From: Chlorobaculum thiosulfatiphilum
GTDB lineage: Bacteria; Bacteroidota; Chlorobiia; Chlorobiales; Chlorobiaceae
NCBI RefSeq assembly: GCF_006265165.1
Contig: NZ_VDCH01000004.1
Location: 62,001-126,000, forward strand
Direction of reading: 5' to 3'
DNA: 64,000 nt
The notes under the pieces were generated by a model. That model was not told where the DNA came from and ran no database searches. It saw nothing but the letters and a program-made list of their open reading frames with translations. Made by a program: the position numbers and the translations under genes. This document shows, in pieces, positions 38,661-47,152 of this stretch. The stretch's first letter is position 1. Each line of letters opens with the position of its first letter.

Positions 38661-38901
38661 AGTGATGCAAAGCGGGGTCGAAATGAAAGGCGCTTGAAAA
38701 ACTCATTATCCCGTCCTGATGGGTCTGGACGAAACTGGTCAGTGCTCGAAATCCCTCTCCATAAGTCGGGATCATGACACTTTTTAAAAGGCGCCCTGAA
38801 GAAATTATTACTGTACATTATACTAACTGTCAGCCCTTTTGCAAAAAGCCGATGAGCGTTGGGGGCGGCTGACGCGATTTTTTCACTCTGTATTACGATT
38901 C

Positions 38902-39996
38902 ATGTCGCAAGATCTTCTGCATACCTACCGTAGCACACTGCGCACCAGAATTTTCAGGAAAATGGCCGCTGCCGGGCTGGACTCGCTGCTCGTGACCGAT
39001 CTGGCGACCATCCGCTGGCTGACCGGCTTCAGCGGCTCGAATGCCAAACTGCTTTTTGCCGGAGATGCAACCTCCGTGCTGTTTACCGATTTCCGATATC
39101 AGGAGCAGGTTCGGCAAGAGACCAGCGGCATTGCCACGGTGATACTCAAAGACCCGCTTCCCGTAGAGCTTGCGTCGGGTACGTTCAGGCTTGGCGACAA
39201 GATGGCGTTGCAGGTTGAGCACGTTACCTGGCACGAGCAGCAGCAGCTTTCGGAGAAGCTCGGCCATCTCGAATTCGCGCCGGTCTCCGCCTTTTTCGAC
39301 GAGTTCCGCGAGATCAATCACATCGAGGAGCTCGACCGGATGCGCCGCGCCGTCGCCCTCAGCGAAACGGTGCTCGAAGCGGTGATCGGCATGATCGGCC
39401 CCGGCGTCACCGAAATCGACATCGCCGCCGAAATCACCTACCGCCACCGCAAGCTCGGGGCGGAGAAGGACTCCTTCGACCCCATCGTGGCCGGAGGCCC
39501 GCGCGGCGCGATGCCGCACGCCAAGCCGACCGCCGCCGCCTTCCAGCCCGGCTCGCTCATCGTGATCGACATGGGGTGCATCGTCGATGGCTACGCCTCC
39601 GACCAGACCCGCACGGTCGCCTTCGGCAAAATATCCGACGAGCAGCGCGAGGTCTACCGCATCGTCCGGGAGGCGCAGCAGCTCGGCATCGACGCGGCGA
39701 AGGCTGGCATGGCCGCCCGCGACCTCGACGCCGAAGTGCGTAACTTCATCGCCGCCGCGGGCTACGGCGAAGCCTTCGGCCACGGCCTCGGTCACGGCGT
39801 CGGCGTCGAAGTGCACGAAGCGCCGCGCGTTGGCACCGCCTCCACCGGCACCCTCCGCGAAGGCACGCTCTTCACCATCGAGCCAGGCATCTATTTGCCG
39901 GGCCGCTTCGGCGTCCGCATCGAAGACATGGTAGCCCTCGGCCCCGACGGCGCGGAACCCTTGCAGCGGTTCACGAAGGAGCTGATCGAGTTGTGA
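38902..39996 (+). CDS. M24 family Xaa-Pro aminopeptidase-like peptidase
   Basis: A 364-residue dimetal peptidase. The N-terminal creatinase-like domain contains LLVTDLATIRWLTGFSGSNA, and the C-terminal pita-bread domain has the metal ligands: IVIDMGCIVDGYASDQTRTV (two Asp), GHGLGHGVGVEVHEAP (His), FTIEPGIY (Glu) and RIEDM (Glu). It is shorter than E. coli PepP (about 440) and resembles the Bacillus YpdF/PepQ-like group. The frame is open from 38839, but the ATG at 38902 (MSQDLLHTY) fits the family. Likely cytoplasmic; substrate preference cannot be told from sequence. Confidence 0.9.
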   Translation: MSQDLLHTYRSTLRTRIFRKMAAAGLDSLLVTDLATIRWLTGFSGSNAKLLFAGDATSVLFTDFRYQEQVRQETSGIATVILKDPLPVELASGTFRLGDKMALQVEHVTWHEQQQLSEKLGHLEFAPVSAFFDEFREINHIEELDRMRRAVALSETVLEAVIGMIGPGVTEIDIAAEITYRHRKLGAEKDSFDPIVAGGPRGAMPHAKPTAAAFQPGSLIVIDMGCIVDGYASDQTRTVAFGKISDEQREVYRIVREAQQLGIDAAKAGMAARDLDAEVRNFIAAAGYGEAFGHGLGHGVGVEVHEAPRVGTASTGTLREGTLFTIEPGIYLPGRFGVRIEDMVALGPDGAEPLQRFTKELIEL

Positions 39997-40042
39997 ATGG
40001 ATAATTGATAATGGGGGATTGGCTGCGGTTTGTCAGTCATCC

Positions 40043-40070
40043 GTAGGGGCGGACCTGCGTGTCTGCCCTC
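40043..40070. repeat. GTAGGGGC-type dispersed intergenic repeat (copy 1)
   Basis: GTAGGGGCGGACCTGCGTGT followed by CTGCCCTC. It is closely similar to 63012-63039 and related to 46173-46199 and 63329-63355. It lies in the spacer between the M24 peptidase and cutA. Confidence 0.65.
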
Positions 40071-40118
40071 GCATCTCGCATTGATTACGGGGAAGAGAAC
40101 ATCAAAACGGCATTGAAC

Positions 40119-40445
40119 ATGGAATCAAGCGGCTACTGCATGGTCATCACCACCGCGCCAGAGCGCGACGAGGCTGAAAAGCTGGCCCGTGGCATACTCG
40201 AAAACCTCCTCGCCGCCTGCGTGCAGCTCTCCGACATTCGCAGCTTCTTTTTCTGGGACGGCCAGATACAGAACGACGATGAGGTCTCGCTCTTCATCAA
40301 AACCACGACGAAGCGATACGCCGCCCTCGAAAGCTACATCCGCGAATATCACCCCTACGATGTCCCGGAGATTATTCAATTGCCAATCACCGGTGGATCG
40401 TCGGAGTATCTGGCCTGGCTCGATGCAACGACGGGGGCGGGGTGA
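40119..40445 (+). CDS. cutA: Divalent-cation tolerance protein CutA
   Basis: A 108-residue trimeric, ferredoxin-like protein linked to copper tolerance; its biochemical role is still unclear in the literature. Family features include VITTAPERDEAEKLARGILE, the AACVQL segment with its conserved cysteine, FFFWDGQIQNDDEVSLFIKT and the C-terminal YDVPEIIQLPI. The ATG at 40119 (MESSGYCMVITT) is the family-like start; the frame is open further upstream through the GTAGGGGC repeat. It is convergent with holB across a 9-bp-period element. Confidence 0.93.
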   Translation: MESSGYCMVITTAPERDEAEKLARGILENLLAACVQLSDIRSFFFWDGQIQNDDEVSLFIKTTTKRYAALESYIREYHPYDVPEIIQLPITGGSSEYLAWLDATTGAG

Positions 40446-40449
40446 GCGG

Positions 40450-40556
40450 GGTATAGGTCTTATAAGTCCTATAGGACCTATACGTCTTATGAGAGGAAGA
40501 GTTGAAGACGATGCTTCCTGGGCTTTGTCCTTTCCCTTTCAGTCCCTGAAGTCCTT
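40450..40556. repeat. 9-bp-period element with shared core (copy 3)
   Basis: The left arm GTATAGGTC, TTATAAGTC, CTATAGGAC, CTATACGTC has a strict 9-bp period. The 25-bp core is at 40493-40517 (23 of 25 identical to 20364-20388). The right arm CAGTCCCTG, AAGTCCTTT, TCGTCCTTT again has a 9-bp period. It sits between convergent cutA and holB. Confidence 0.8.
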
Positions 40557-40567
40557 TTCGTCCTTTG

Positions 40568-41737
40568 TTATTTCCCCTGCAATATCCCCCGCAACTCTGC
40601 TGTCAAACCGGCCATCACCAAAAGCACGCTGGCGTTGCGGTTGATCGCGCGCATCGCTTCTTCGATCACCGTCGAGGCTCGATAGAGGTCGCGGTTGGGG
40701 AAGGCTTTGACGAAGCGGTTGGTGCTCTCCGCGATGTCCGGGTTGTTGAGTTCCGGGAAGGCGGGGTCGATGGCGCGGCGGGTGACGTCTTGGAAGAAGA
40801 GCAGCAGGGCATCGAGAAAGATGAGCTGTTCGGTGCGCGACGAGCTTTTCGCCAGCTCTTCGCACGCGCCGATCGCTTCGTGGAACTTCGCAGGCACGAG
40901 GATGTTGCGGAGGTAGTCGATGGCTTTGTTGCGGATGCCGACCACCGCCGGTGCGGCTCCGTCGCCGGTTTCGGCTTCGATCAGTTCGAGTGCGCTGGAG
41001 AGGTTGCCGCGTGAGAGGCTCACGATGAAGCGCCGCTCCGATTCGTCGAGCTGCGGGGCGCGTTTCGCTATCCACGCTTCGATCTCCGCCGGTTTCGGGC
41101 GGGCGAAGTTCAGAAGCTGGCAGCGTGAGCGGATGGTGGGCAGCACCGATTCCGGGCGCGAACTCACCAGCACGAACACCACGTGCGCCGGCGGCTCTTC
41201 GAGCAGCTTGAGTAGTTTGTTTGCCGCCGTCGGGTGCAAGCGCTCCGCCTGCGAGATGATGAATACCTTCTTGCCGCCGTCGCGCGGGGCGAGCGAGGCC
41301 TTTTGCTGCAACATCACCACCTGCTCGGTCAGGATGCCCATCGAGCGCTCCATGGCGGGCGTGAAGAACGGGTTCCGCCGCTTTTCGTCGAGCAGAGCTT
41401 CGTAGCGCTCCCGCGCCTCGGCGAGCTTTTTGTTCTCCTTTTTCGACGGATCGATGGTTTCGAGCAGCGCCGCTTCGACGGGGAAGAGGTACTCGATGTT
41501 GGGGTGCATGAGCCGATCGGCCTGGCGGCAGCTTTCGCACTCGCCGCACGAGCCTTCGCCCGGCAAGTCACGGGAACTCCGGCAGTTGAGGATTTTGGCG
41601 AGTTCAAACGCCACGGTCTCCTTGCCCGAACCTTCAGACCCGGCAAACAGATAGGCATGAGCCAAGCGATTCGACGCGAGCGCTGTTTGGAGCACCCGTA
41701 TCTGGTGTTCGTGGCCGACGATTGTATCCCAGCTCAT
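40568..41737 (-). CDS. holB: DNA polymerase III delta' subunit-like clamp-loader ATPase
   Basis: A component of the clamp loader that opens the sliding clamp. The 389-residue AAA+ protein starts WDTIVGHEHQIRVLQTALAS and has a P-loop variant GSEGSGKET, which differs from the canonical GxxGxGKT as expected for delta'. A zinc-binding CGECESC module follows, then VFIISQAERLHPTAANKLLKLLEE and a sensor-like SSRPESVLPTIRSRCQ. The C-terminal half is helical. It is encoded just upstream of ilvE's 3' end on the same strand, 10 bp apart. Confidence 0.9.
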   Translation of the reverse strand: MSWDTIVGHEHQIRVLQTALASNRLAHAYLFAGSEGSGKETVAFELAKILNCRSSRDLPGEGSCGECESCRQADRLMHPNIEYLFPVEAALLETIDPSKKENKKLAEARERYEALLDEKRRNPFFTPAMERSMGILTEQVVMLQQKASLAPRDGGKKVFIISQAERLHPTAANKLLKLLEEPPAHVVFVLVSSRPESVLPTIRSRCQLLNFARPKPAEIEAWIAKRAPQLDESERRFIVSLSRGNLSSALELIEAETGDGAAPAVVGIRNKAIDYLRNILVPAKFHEAIGACEELAKSSSRTEQLIFLDALLLFFQDVTRRAIDPAFPELNNPDIAESTNRFVKAFPNRDLYRASTVIEEAMRAINRNASVLLVMAGLTAELRGILQGK

Positions 41738-41747
41738 GCCTTTCCGT

Positions 41748-42659
41748 TCAAATGAACGTCAGCCAGTTGTACGGATCCTCTCCGCTGTGGACGATTTTGA
41801 GGTACTCGTGCTGCAAGGCTTCGGTGACCGGGCCGCGGCGTTCGTTGCCGATCGGGTACTTGTCCACGCTTCTGACCGGGGTGATCTCAGCAGCCGTGCC
41901 GGTCAAAAAGATTTCATCGGCGATGTAGAGCGCTTCGCGCGGAATGAGCGTTTCGCGAACTTCGTAGCCGAGTTCCTTTGCGATGTGCATCACCGCATGG
42001 CGGGTGAATCCCGGCAGAATCGACTGCGCTGCCAGCGGCGTGTAGATGATGTTGTGCCGGACGACAAAGATGTTCTCGCCACTTCCCTCGGCAACGTAGC
42101 CGTTATGGTCGAGCGCCAGCCCTTCGGCGTAGCCGTCCGAGATGGCCTCCATTTTGATGAGCTGGGAGTTCATGTAGTTGCCGCCTGCCTTGGCCCATGA
42201 AGGCAGGGTGTTCGGCGCGAGCCGTTGCCATGAGGAGACCTTGACATCCACGCCGTTTTCGAGCACGTCCTCGCCGAGGTAGGAACCCCACTCCCAGGTG
42301 GCGATGGCGACCTCGATGGAGGCCCGGTGCGGATTGACGCCAAGCGCGCCCTGGCCGCGGAAAACCAGCGGACGGACGTAGCAGGCTTTATGGTTGTTCG
42401 CCTTGATGGTGGTGATAATGGCGTCCTTGATCTCGGTTTCCGAATAGGGAATCTCTATGCGGTAGATTTTCGACGACTCCCAGAGGCGGCGGACATGTTC
42501 GTCGAGGAAGAGCAGCGCCGAGCCTTTGGCGGTATCGTAACACCTGATGCCCTCGAAGGTTGACGAACCATAGTGGGCGACGTGGGACATGACGTGGATT
42601 TTGGCGTCACTCCAGTCAACCAGTTCGCCGTTCATCCATATTTTAAGCGAGTTGTGCAT
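41748..42659 (-). CDS. ilvE: Branched-chain amino acid aminotransferase
   Basis: A PLP-dependent fold IV transaminase that interconverts Leu, Ile and Val with their keto acids. The 303-residue product begins HNSLKIWMNGELVDWSDAKI. It has the RPLVFRGQGALGVNP segment, the PLP-lysine region around AKAGGNYMNSQLIKMEA, ALDHNGYVAEGSGENIF and the phosphate-binding FLTGTAAEITPV. The frame is open to 42785, but the ATG at 42659 gives the family N-terminus. It precedes holB on the same strand. Confidence 0.95.
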   Translation of the reverse strand: MHNSLKIWMNGELVDWSDAKIHVMSHVAHYGSSTFEGIRCYDTAKGSALLFLDEHVRRLWESSKIYRIEIPYSETEIKDAIITTIKANNHKACYVRPLVFRGQGALGVNPHRASIEVAIATWEWGSYLGEDVLENGVDVKVSSWQRLAPNTLPSWAKAGGNYMNSQLIKMEAISDGYAEGLALDHNGYVAEGSGENIFVVRHNIIYTPLAAQSILPGFTRHAVMHIAKELGYEVRETLIPREALYIADEIFLTGTAAEITPVRSVDKYPIGNERRGPVTEALQHEYLKIVHSGEDPYNWLTFI

Positions 42660-42767
42660 GAACAGATAGAATTGAGTGAAAAAAACGGTAAAGAATTTTT
42701 CTTCTAAGATAGTCCGTTTTGAATTTTTTGAAAGCAGGGAGGGGGGAATTTGAGCGGAGTCATACCG

Positions 42768-42828
42768 TGTGGAGCTGGTGGACAAAGGATTTTTCTTCCG
42801 CCCACCAGCTCCATCAAGTCCACTATTC
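42768..42828. repeat. 9-bp-period hairpin element (copy 4)
   Basis: GGAGCTGGTGG (42771-42781) pairs with CCACCAGCTCC (42802-42812). The flanks carry GTGGAC- and GTCCAC-type units at 9-bp spacing. It lies just downstream of pfkA and upstream of ilvE. Confidence 0.75.
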
Positions 42829-42829
42829 T

Positions 42830-44035
42830 TCAGTAAATCCTTTCGTAAACTCCGTCAACCTCTCGCAGGATCGGCTCGTAGGGCACCGCCGGTCTGCCGA
42901 AACAGGTGCCGAGCGATTCGTACATGGCGACCTGGTCGAGATCGACGTAGCGCTGTTCGATCGCCTTTGATGCTTCGATGTACTCGACCTTGCGCCCCTT
43001 GACCTTGGAGATGGTCACGCCGGTCTTGCCATCGAGCAGGAGCAGCACGGCGGCGGCGCCGGCCTCGAAGCCGAAGTTGATGTCGTAGGCCGAGGAGTGT
43101 CCGGCGCGCACGAGGTGGCCCGGATGGATTTCGCGAACTTCCGGAATTTCGTAGATGCCTTCGACGAACATGCCGGTCTCCTTCATGAAGAGCGGCATCC
43201 GGGGGTCGGACTTGAAGCGCTTCTTGATCTCCTGGCAGACGTACTTGCCCGCGCCAGCCAGCTTTTTGTGACCGAAGGCATCGATGCCCGCCGACTCATC
43301 GACGATTTCCGTGCCGTCGGCGTTCTTCATTCCCTCGGCCACCACGATGGTGTAGGTTCCGCTGTGCACGTCGCTCTGGCGGATGCGGCGCGTGAAGCGC
43401 TCGACGACGTGTTCGTAAACGACATCCCAGTCAACCGGAATTTCCGGAATCAGGATGCAGTCCGCTTCGGCGGCCACGCCGCTGCGGAAGGCCGTGTGAC
43501 CGGCGTAGCGCCCGAACACCTCGGTGACCAGCACACGGTTGTGGGTGCGGCCCGTCGTTTTCAGATCTTCGACGAACTGCGCGATGCGGTTGATGGTCGA
43601 GTCGCCGCCGACCGAGTAGGTCTGCAAGTCGAGGTCCATCGTTTTCGGGCAGTGGATGCACTGCACACCGTTCTGGTTCAGGTCGATCATCACGCTGCCC
43701 GAATCGTCGCCGCCGCTGATGATGAGCGCGTCGAGATCGAACTTTTTCATGCCGATCTTGATGCGGTTGTACTTGTCGGGGTTGCTGATCGCCTTGATTT
43801 TCACCCGCGAATGGCCCGCTTCCGAACCGGCGAAGCTTGCCTCGAACTGGTCGAGGCGGGCCTCGTCGAACCGCACCAGCCGCTCCTGGTTCAAGAGGTT
43901 GTACAGTCCGGCGTAGCCGTTGGGGATCACATAGAGTTCAAGCCCTTTGTTCAGGGCCATGAGCGCGGCGCCCTTGATGACGGCGTTCAGTCCGCCGCAG
44001 TCGCCGCCGCTGGTAAGAATTCCGATTTTTTTCAC
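42830..44035 (-). CDS. pfkA: 6-phosphofructokinase, predicted pyrophosphate-dependent
   Basis: Phosphorylates fructose 6-phosphate, reversibly if PPi is the donor. The 401-residue protein starts ILTSGGDCGGLNAVIKGA. At the phosphoryl-donor site it has GGDD (108-111) rather than the ATP-type GGDG, and PKT with Lys131 rather than PGT, the two hallmarks of PPi-PFK. The following motif reads MDLDL instead of the usual IDND. Other family blocks are VTEVFGRYAGHTAF and RAGHSSAYDINFG. The start is a GTG with GAGGAG upstream. Homologues occur with either donor, so specificity is predicted from these residues only. Confidence 0.9.
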   Translation of the reverse strand: MKKIGILTSGGDCGGLNAVIKGAALMALNKGLELYVIPNGYAGLYNLLNQERLVRFDEARLDQFEASFAGSEAGHSRVKIKAISNPDKYNRIKIGMKKFDLDALIISGGDDSGSVMIDLNQNGVQCIHCPKTMDLDLQTYSVGGDSTINRIAQFVEDLKTTGRTHNRVLVTEVFGRYAGHTAFRSGVAAEADCILIPEIPVDWDVVYEHVVERFTRRIRQSDVHSGTYTIVVAEGMKNADGTEIVDESAGIDAFGHKKLAGAGKYVCQEIKKRFKSDPRMPLFMKETGMFVEGIYEIPEVREIHPGHLVRAGHSSAYDINFGFEAGAAAVLLLLDGKTGVTISKVKGRKVEYIEASKAIEQRYVDLDQVAMYESLGTCFGRPAVPYEPILREVDGVYERIY

Positions 44036-44203
44036 GCTGTTCTCTCCTCGCTTGCTCAGGTTAGGTTTTGATGGCTTAATTTCATTAAATACACCAGTGA
44101 AACCATGGCGCGTTTTATGATGATCAAGATAGAGTATTTGGCTGATATTTCATTGCGGCATGATGAAATACGGTGCGTTGAAATTCCCTGAATCCATCGG
44201 AAT

Positions 44204-45475
44204 ATGACCTTCCTTGACCATCTTCGCTTTGCCTGGGTGCACTTGCGGGAGCGAAAGCGCCAGACCTTTCTGACGGTGCTTGGCGTGGCTGTCGGTTCGG
44301 CGATGATGATTACCACCATCGGGGTGGCGCGGGGTTCATCGTTGAGCGTGTTCCTGAAGCTCATCGATGTCGCACCGCACATCACCATCGGCGCGGATCG
44401 CATCGTGCAGGAGGTGCCCGACAACCTCCTCGGCATCATGCCGGGGCGGATCGCTTTTGTCCGCAAGAACGTAACCACCGATCGCAAGGTGGTCATCAAG
44501 AACTATAACCAAGTGATTGCGACGATCAGTCCGATAAAGCAGATTGTCGATATTTCGCCCTACGTGACCAGCAAGTTGCTCGCCCGCAACAAGAATCGTT
44601 TCAATGCATGCTTCGCCAGGGGGGTCGTGCCGTCGCTCGAAGGAGAGATCGCCGGGCTGAAAAAAAACCTGCTCGATTCCGAGGCGCTCTCCGAGCTGGA
44701 GTGGACGCCGAACGGCATCATTCTTGGCTCGATGCTGGCCGACAAGCTCAAGGCCAAGTATCGCGACACGATCGTGCTGGTTGACAAGGAGGGACACGAG
44801 TATCCGGTCATGGTGGTGGGCCGTTTCAGGAGCGGCTTCAACACCAAGGATGACCGGGAGGCGTATGTCAATCTGGCGCTGGCGCAGCGAATGGAGTCTC
44901 TTGCCTCGAATACCGTCACCGGCATCGGTCTGCGGATCGCCGATATTGGCCAGGCCGACGCGCTTGCGGCGAGGATCGAGAAGCTGACCGGCTACGACAC
45001 CAAGAGCTGGAGCGAAAGCAACAAGAACGTGATCGATTTCTACAATCGCAATGGCATCATCACGTTGGTGTTGGTGAGTTTCGTCTTCGTGGTAGCGGGG
45101 CTTGGCGTGTCGTCGGTCATGACGACCGTGGTGCTGCAAAAGGTGAAGGATATCGCCATCCTGCGCTCGATGGGTGTGCAGCGCAAGAGCATCACGCGCA
45201 TCTTCATGCTCGAAGGGCTGATCATCGGCACCTTCGGCGTGCTGGTTGGCAGCCCGATCGGGCACCTGATCTGCGACATCATCAGCAGGATCCGCTTCGC
45301 GCCGAGCAGCGCGGGCGTCGTCAGCGCCGACCGCCTGCTCGTTGCTGAAACTCCCGACGTGCACCTGATCGTGATCGGCTTCGGCATTCTGATTGCGGTG
45401 ATCTCGTCAGTAGGCCCGGCAAGAAAGGCTACGAGTTATCTGCCCGTGCAGGTGCTTCGCGGCGAGGTGGGGTAG
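44204..45475 (+). CDS. FtsX/MacB-like ABC transporter permease
   Basis: A 423-residue inner-membrane protein. It has an N-terminal helix (TFLTVLGVAVGSAMMITTIG, about 21-40), a periplasmic domain of roughly 230 residues and three C-terminal helices (starting near 290, 340 and 385) that form an FtsX domain. The segment VSSVMTTVVLQKVKDIAILRS, read across two helices, is typical of LolC/MacB-type permeases. No ATPase gene is adjacent, so its partner is encoded elsewhere. Mechanotransmission or lipoprotein export are possible roles. Confidence 0.85.
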   Translation: MTFLDHLRFAWVHLRERKRQTFLTVLGVAVGSAMMITTIGVARGSSLSVFLKLIDVAPHITIGADRIVQEVPDNLLGIMPGRIAFVRKNVTTDRKVVIKNYNQVIATISPIKQIVDISPYVTSKLLARNKNRFNACFARGVVPSLEGEIAGLKKNLLDSEALSELEWTPNGIILGSMLADKLKAKYRDTIVLVDKEGHEYPVMVVGRFRSGFNTKDDREAYVNLALAQRMESLASNTVTGIGLRIADIGQADALAARIEKLTGYDTKSWSESNKNVIDFYNRNGIITLVLVSFVFVVAGLGVSSVMTTVVLQKVKDIAILRSMGVQRKSITRIFMLEGLIIGTFGVLVGSPIGHLICDIISRIRFAPSSAGVVSADRLLVAETPDVHLIVIGFGILIAVISSVGPARKATSYLPVQVLRGEVG

Positions 45476-45485
45476 AAATGTGAGA

Positions 45486-45540
45486 TTGTGGACTTGGTGG
45501 AAATGCAACGGAACTTCTTTCTTGCATTGGAGGCGTCCAC
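45486..45540. repeat. 9-bp-period hairpin element (copy 5)
   Basis: GTGGAC (45488-45493) mirrors GTCCAC (45535-45540), and AATGCAA (45502-45508) mirrors TTGCATT (45522-45528), so the element forms an interrupted hairpin. It lies between convergent genes, 10 bp after the permease stop. Confidence 0.7.
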
Positions 45541-45548
45541 TTTGTCAA

Positions 45549-45620
45549 CCCCGGTCTGAAGACCGGGGCAACTGAAGAGAATGTAAGATGTTCAATGTCA
45601 GGAGGGTTGAAACCCTCCTG
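45549..45620. terminator. Two further hairpins between the permease and ispF
   Basis: CCCCGGTC-TGAA-GACCGGGG (45549-45568) and CAGGAGGGTT-GA-AACCCTCCTG (45599-45620) are perfect stems without clear T-runs. With the preceding 9-bp element they form three successive hairpins between two convergent genes, probably transcript-end structures. Confidence 0.55.
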
Positions 45621-45645
45621 AATGCGGGGAGGCAATTCCGGGTTT

Positions 45646-46119
45646 TCAGGTGTTCTCGATCAGACACACGGCGTGGGCGCAGGCGCCTTCCTGGCGGCCT
45701 ACGTAGCCGAGTTTTTCGTTGGTGGTGGCTTTGACCGACACGGCGTTCAGCTCCAGACCGAGGCAGCGGGCGATGTTGCGGCGCATTTCGTCGATGTAGG
45801 GGGCGATCTTCGGCTTTTCGAGCAGCAGCATGGCATCGACGTTGACCGGTTTGTACCCTTCGCGCGCCAGCAGCTTGCAGACGTGCTTGAGCAGAATCAT
45901 GCTGTCGGCGTCTTTGTAGTCGGGGCTGGTGTCGGGGAAGTGCTTGCCGATGTCGCCGAGGGCCGCCGCGCCGAGCAGGGCGTCGCTGATGGCGTGCAAG
46001 AGCACGTCGGCGTCGCTGTGGCCGTGGAGGCCGACCGGGGAGGGAATATCAACCCCGCCGATGATGAGCTTTCGGCCCTCTGCAAACTGGTGGACGTCTA
46101 TGCCGATTCCTATGCGCAT
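45646..46119 (-). CDS. ispF: 2-C-methyl-D-erythritol 2,4-cyclodiphosphate synthase
   Basis: Cyclises the CDP-methylerythritol phosphate intermediate in the MEP isoprenoid pathway, which feeds carotenoids, quinones and pigment tails. The 157-residue protein has the metal ligands Asp8 and His10 (GIDVHQF) and His42 ([14 protein letters not shown]), plus [13 protein letters not shown] and [16 protein letters not shown]. The long upstream frame belongs to a shadow of pyrD; the ATG at 46119 is the family start. It is the third gene of glgP-pyrD-ispF. Confidence 0.97.
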   Translation of the reverse strand: MRIGIGIDVHQFAEGRKLIIGGVDIPSPVGLHGHSDADVLLHAISDALLGAAALGDIGKHFPDTSPDYKDADSMILLKHVCKLLAREGYKPVNVDAMLLLEKPKIAPYIDEMRRNIARCLGLELNAVSVKATTNEKLGYVGRQEGACAHAVCLIENT

Positions 46120-46172
46120 GGTGTGGTGTTTGGGTGAAAGATAAAAAAGATCGGTCGGATCAGTCCGATTGA

Positions 46173-46199
46173 GGGCAGGCGCGAGGCCTGCCCCTACAC
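46173..46199. repeat. GTAGGGGC-type palindromic repeat overlapping the pyrD stop (copy 2)
   Basis: GGGCAGGC-GCGAG-GCCTGCCC (46173-46193) then CTACAC. On the minus strand the repeat begins GTG-TAG-GGG, supplying the last codon (Val) and the stop codon of pyrD. Confidence 0.65.
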
Positions 46200-47135
46200 A
46201 ATAAGGCTTCCGACATACTCGCTGAACTTTGGCGCACCCGGCGCGGAGAAGAATTCGTCGATCGCGATGGCGATCTTTTCGCCGATGTCGGGATAGACGA
46301 AGTTCATCGTGCCGATCTGGATGGCGCTCGCTCCGACGAGCAGGAACTCCATCGCATCGGCGAACGAGGCGATGCCGCCCATGCCGACCACCGGGATTTT
46401 CACGGCTCGCGACACCTCCCACACCTTCGCCAGCGCTATCGGCTTGATGGCCGGGCCGGACAGACCGCCCGTGACGTTTTTCAGCAGCGGCTTGCGGGTG
46501 CGGTGATCGACCGCCATACCGACCACGGTGTTGATGAGCGAGACCGAATCCGCGCCAGCCTGTTCGGCGGCGAGTGCGATCGCGCTGATCGAGGTGACGT
46601 TCGGCGTGAGCTTGACCATCAGGTGCCGCCCGGTCAGCTTGCGCAAGGTCGAGACGATCTCGCGGGTTGCGTCGGGGCTGACCCCCATGATCATGCACTC
46701 GCCCTTGACGTTCGGGCACGAAAGGTTCAACTCGTAGGCCGCGATGCCTTCGACCGCGTCGAGCCGTTCGACCACCTGGCAGTAGTCGTCAATCGACTTT
46801 CCGGCGATGTTGACGATCACCCGTGTGCCAATCGTCTGCAAAAACGGAACCTTGTCCGAGACAAATTTGTCGAGGCCGACGTTGGCCAGACCGATGGCAT
46901 TGATCATGCCGCACGAAGTTTCGGCGATGCGCTGCGGCGGATTGCCGGTGCGCGGTTCGGGAGAGATGGCCTTGGTGACCAGCCCGCCGATCTTCGAAAG
47001 ATCACAAAGTTGCGAAAGCTCCTCGCCGTATGAAACGGTGCCGGAGGCGAGCATGACCGGCGAGTGGAGGTCGAGTCCCCTGCCGAGACTGACGGCGGCA
47101 GGGGACTCGATGGTCGTTGTTGTCGAGGATGTCAT
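46194..47135 (-). CDS. pyrD: Dihydroorotate dehydrogenase (class 1B catalytic subunit-like)
   Basis: Oxidises dihydroorotate to orotate in pyrimidine synthesis. The 313-residue FMN protein has the catalytic cysteine in the segment [15 protein letters not shown], typical of class 1B enzymes that use an electron-transfer subunit Pyr[37 protein letters not shown] and the FMN-phosphate loop [19 protein letters not shown] are also present. The ATG at 47135 is preferred. It follows glgP by 17 bp. Its stop codon is embedded in a dispersed repeat, so the original 3' end may have been altered. Confidence 0.93.
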   Translation of the reverse strand: MTSSTTTTIESPAAVSLGRGLDLHSPVMLASGTVSYGEELSQLCDLSKIGGLVTKAISPEPRTGNPPQRIAETSCGMINAIGLANVGLDKFVSDKVPFLQTIGTRVIVNIAGKSIDDYCQVVERLDAVEGIAAYELNLSCPNVKGECMIMGVSPDATREIVSTLRKLTGRHLMVKLTPNVTSISAIALAAEQAGADSVSLINTVVGMAVDHRTRKPLLKNVTGGLSGPAIKPIALAKVWEVSRAVKIPVVGMGGIASFADAMEFLLVGASAIQIGTMNFVYPDIGEKIAIAIDEFFSAPGAPKFSEYVGSLIV

Positions 47136-47152
47136 AATGCTGTTTCGATGGC

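Noticed and set aside
45646-46719. Long minus-strand frame extending ispF upstream to 357 codons
   Set aside because: The extra part is a shadow of pyrD in another frame; the ATG at 46119 gives the normal 157-residue IspF.
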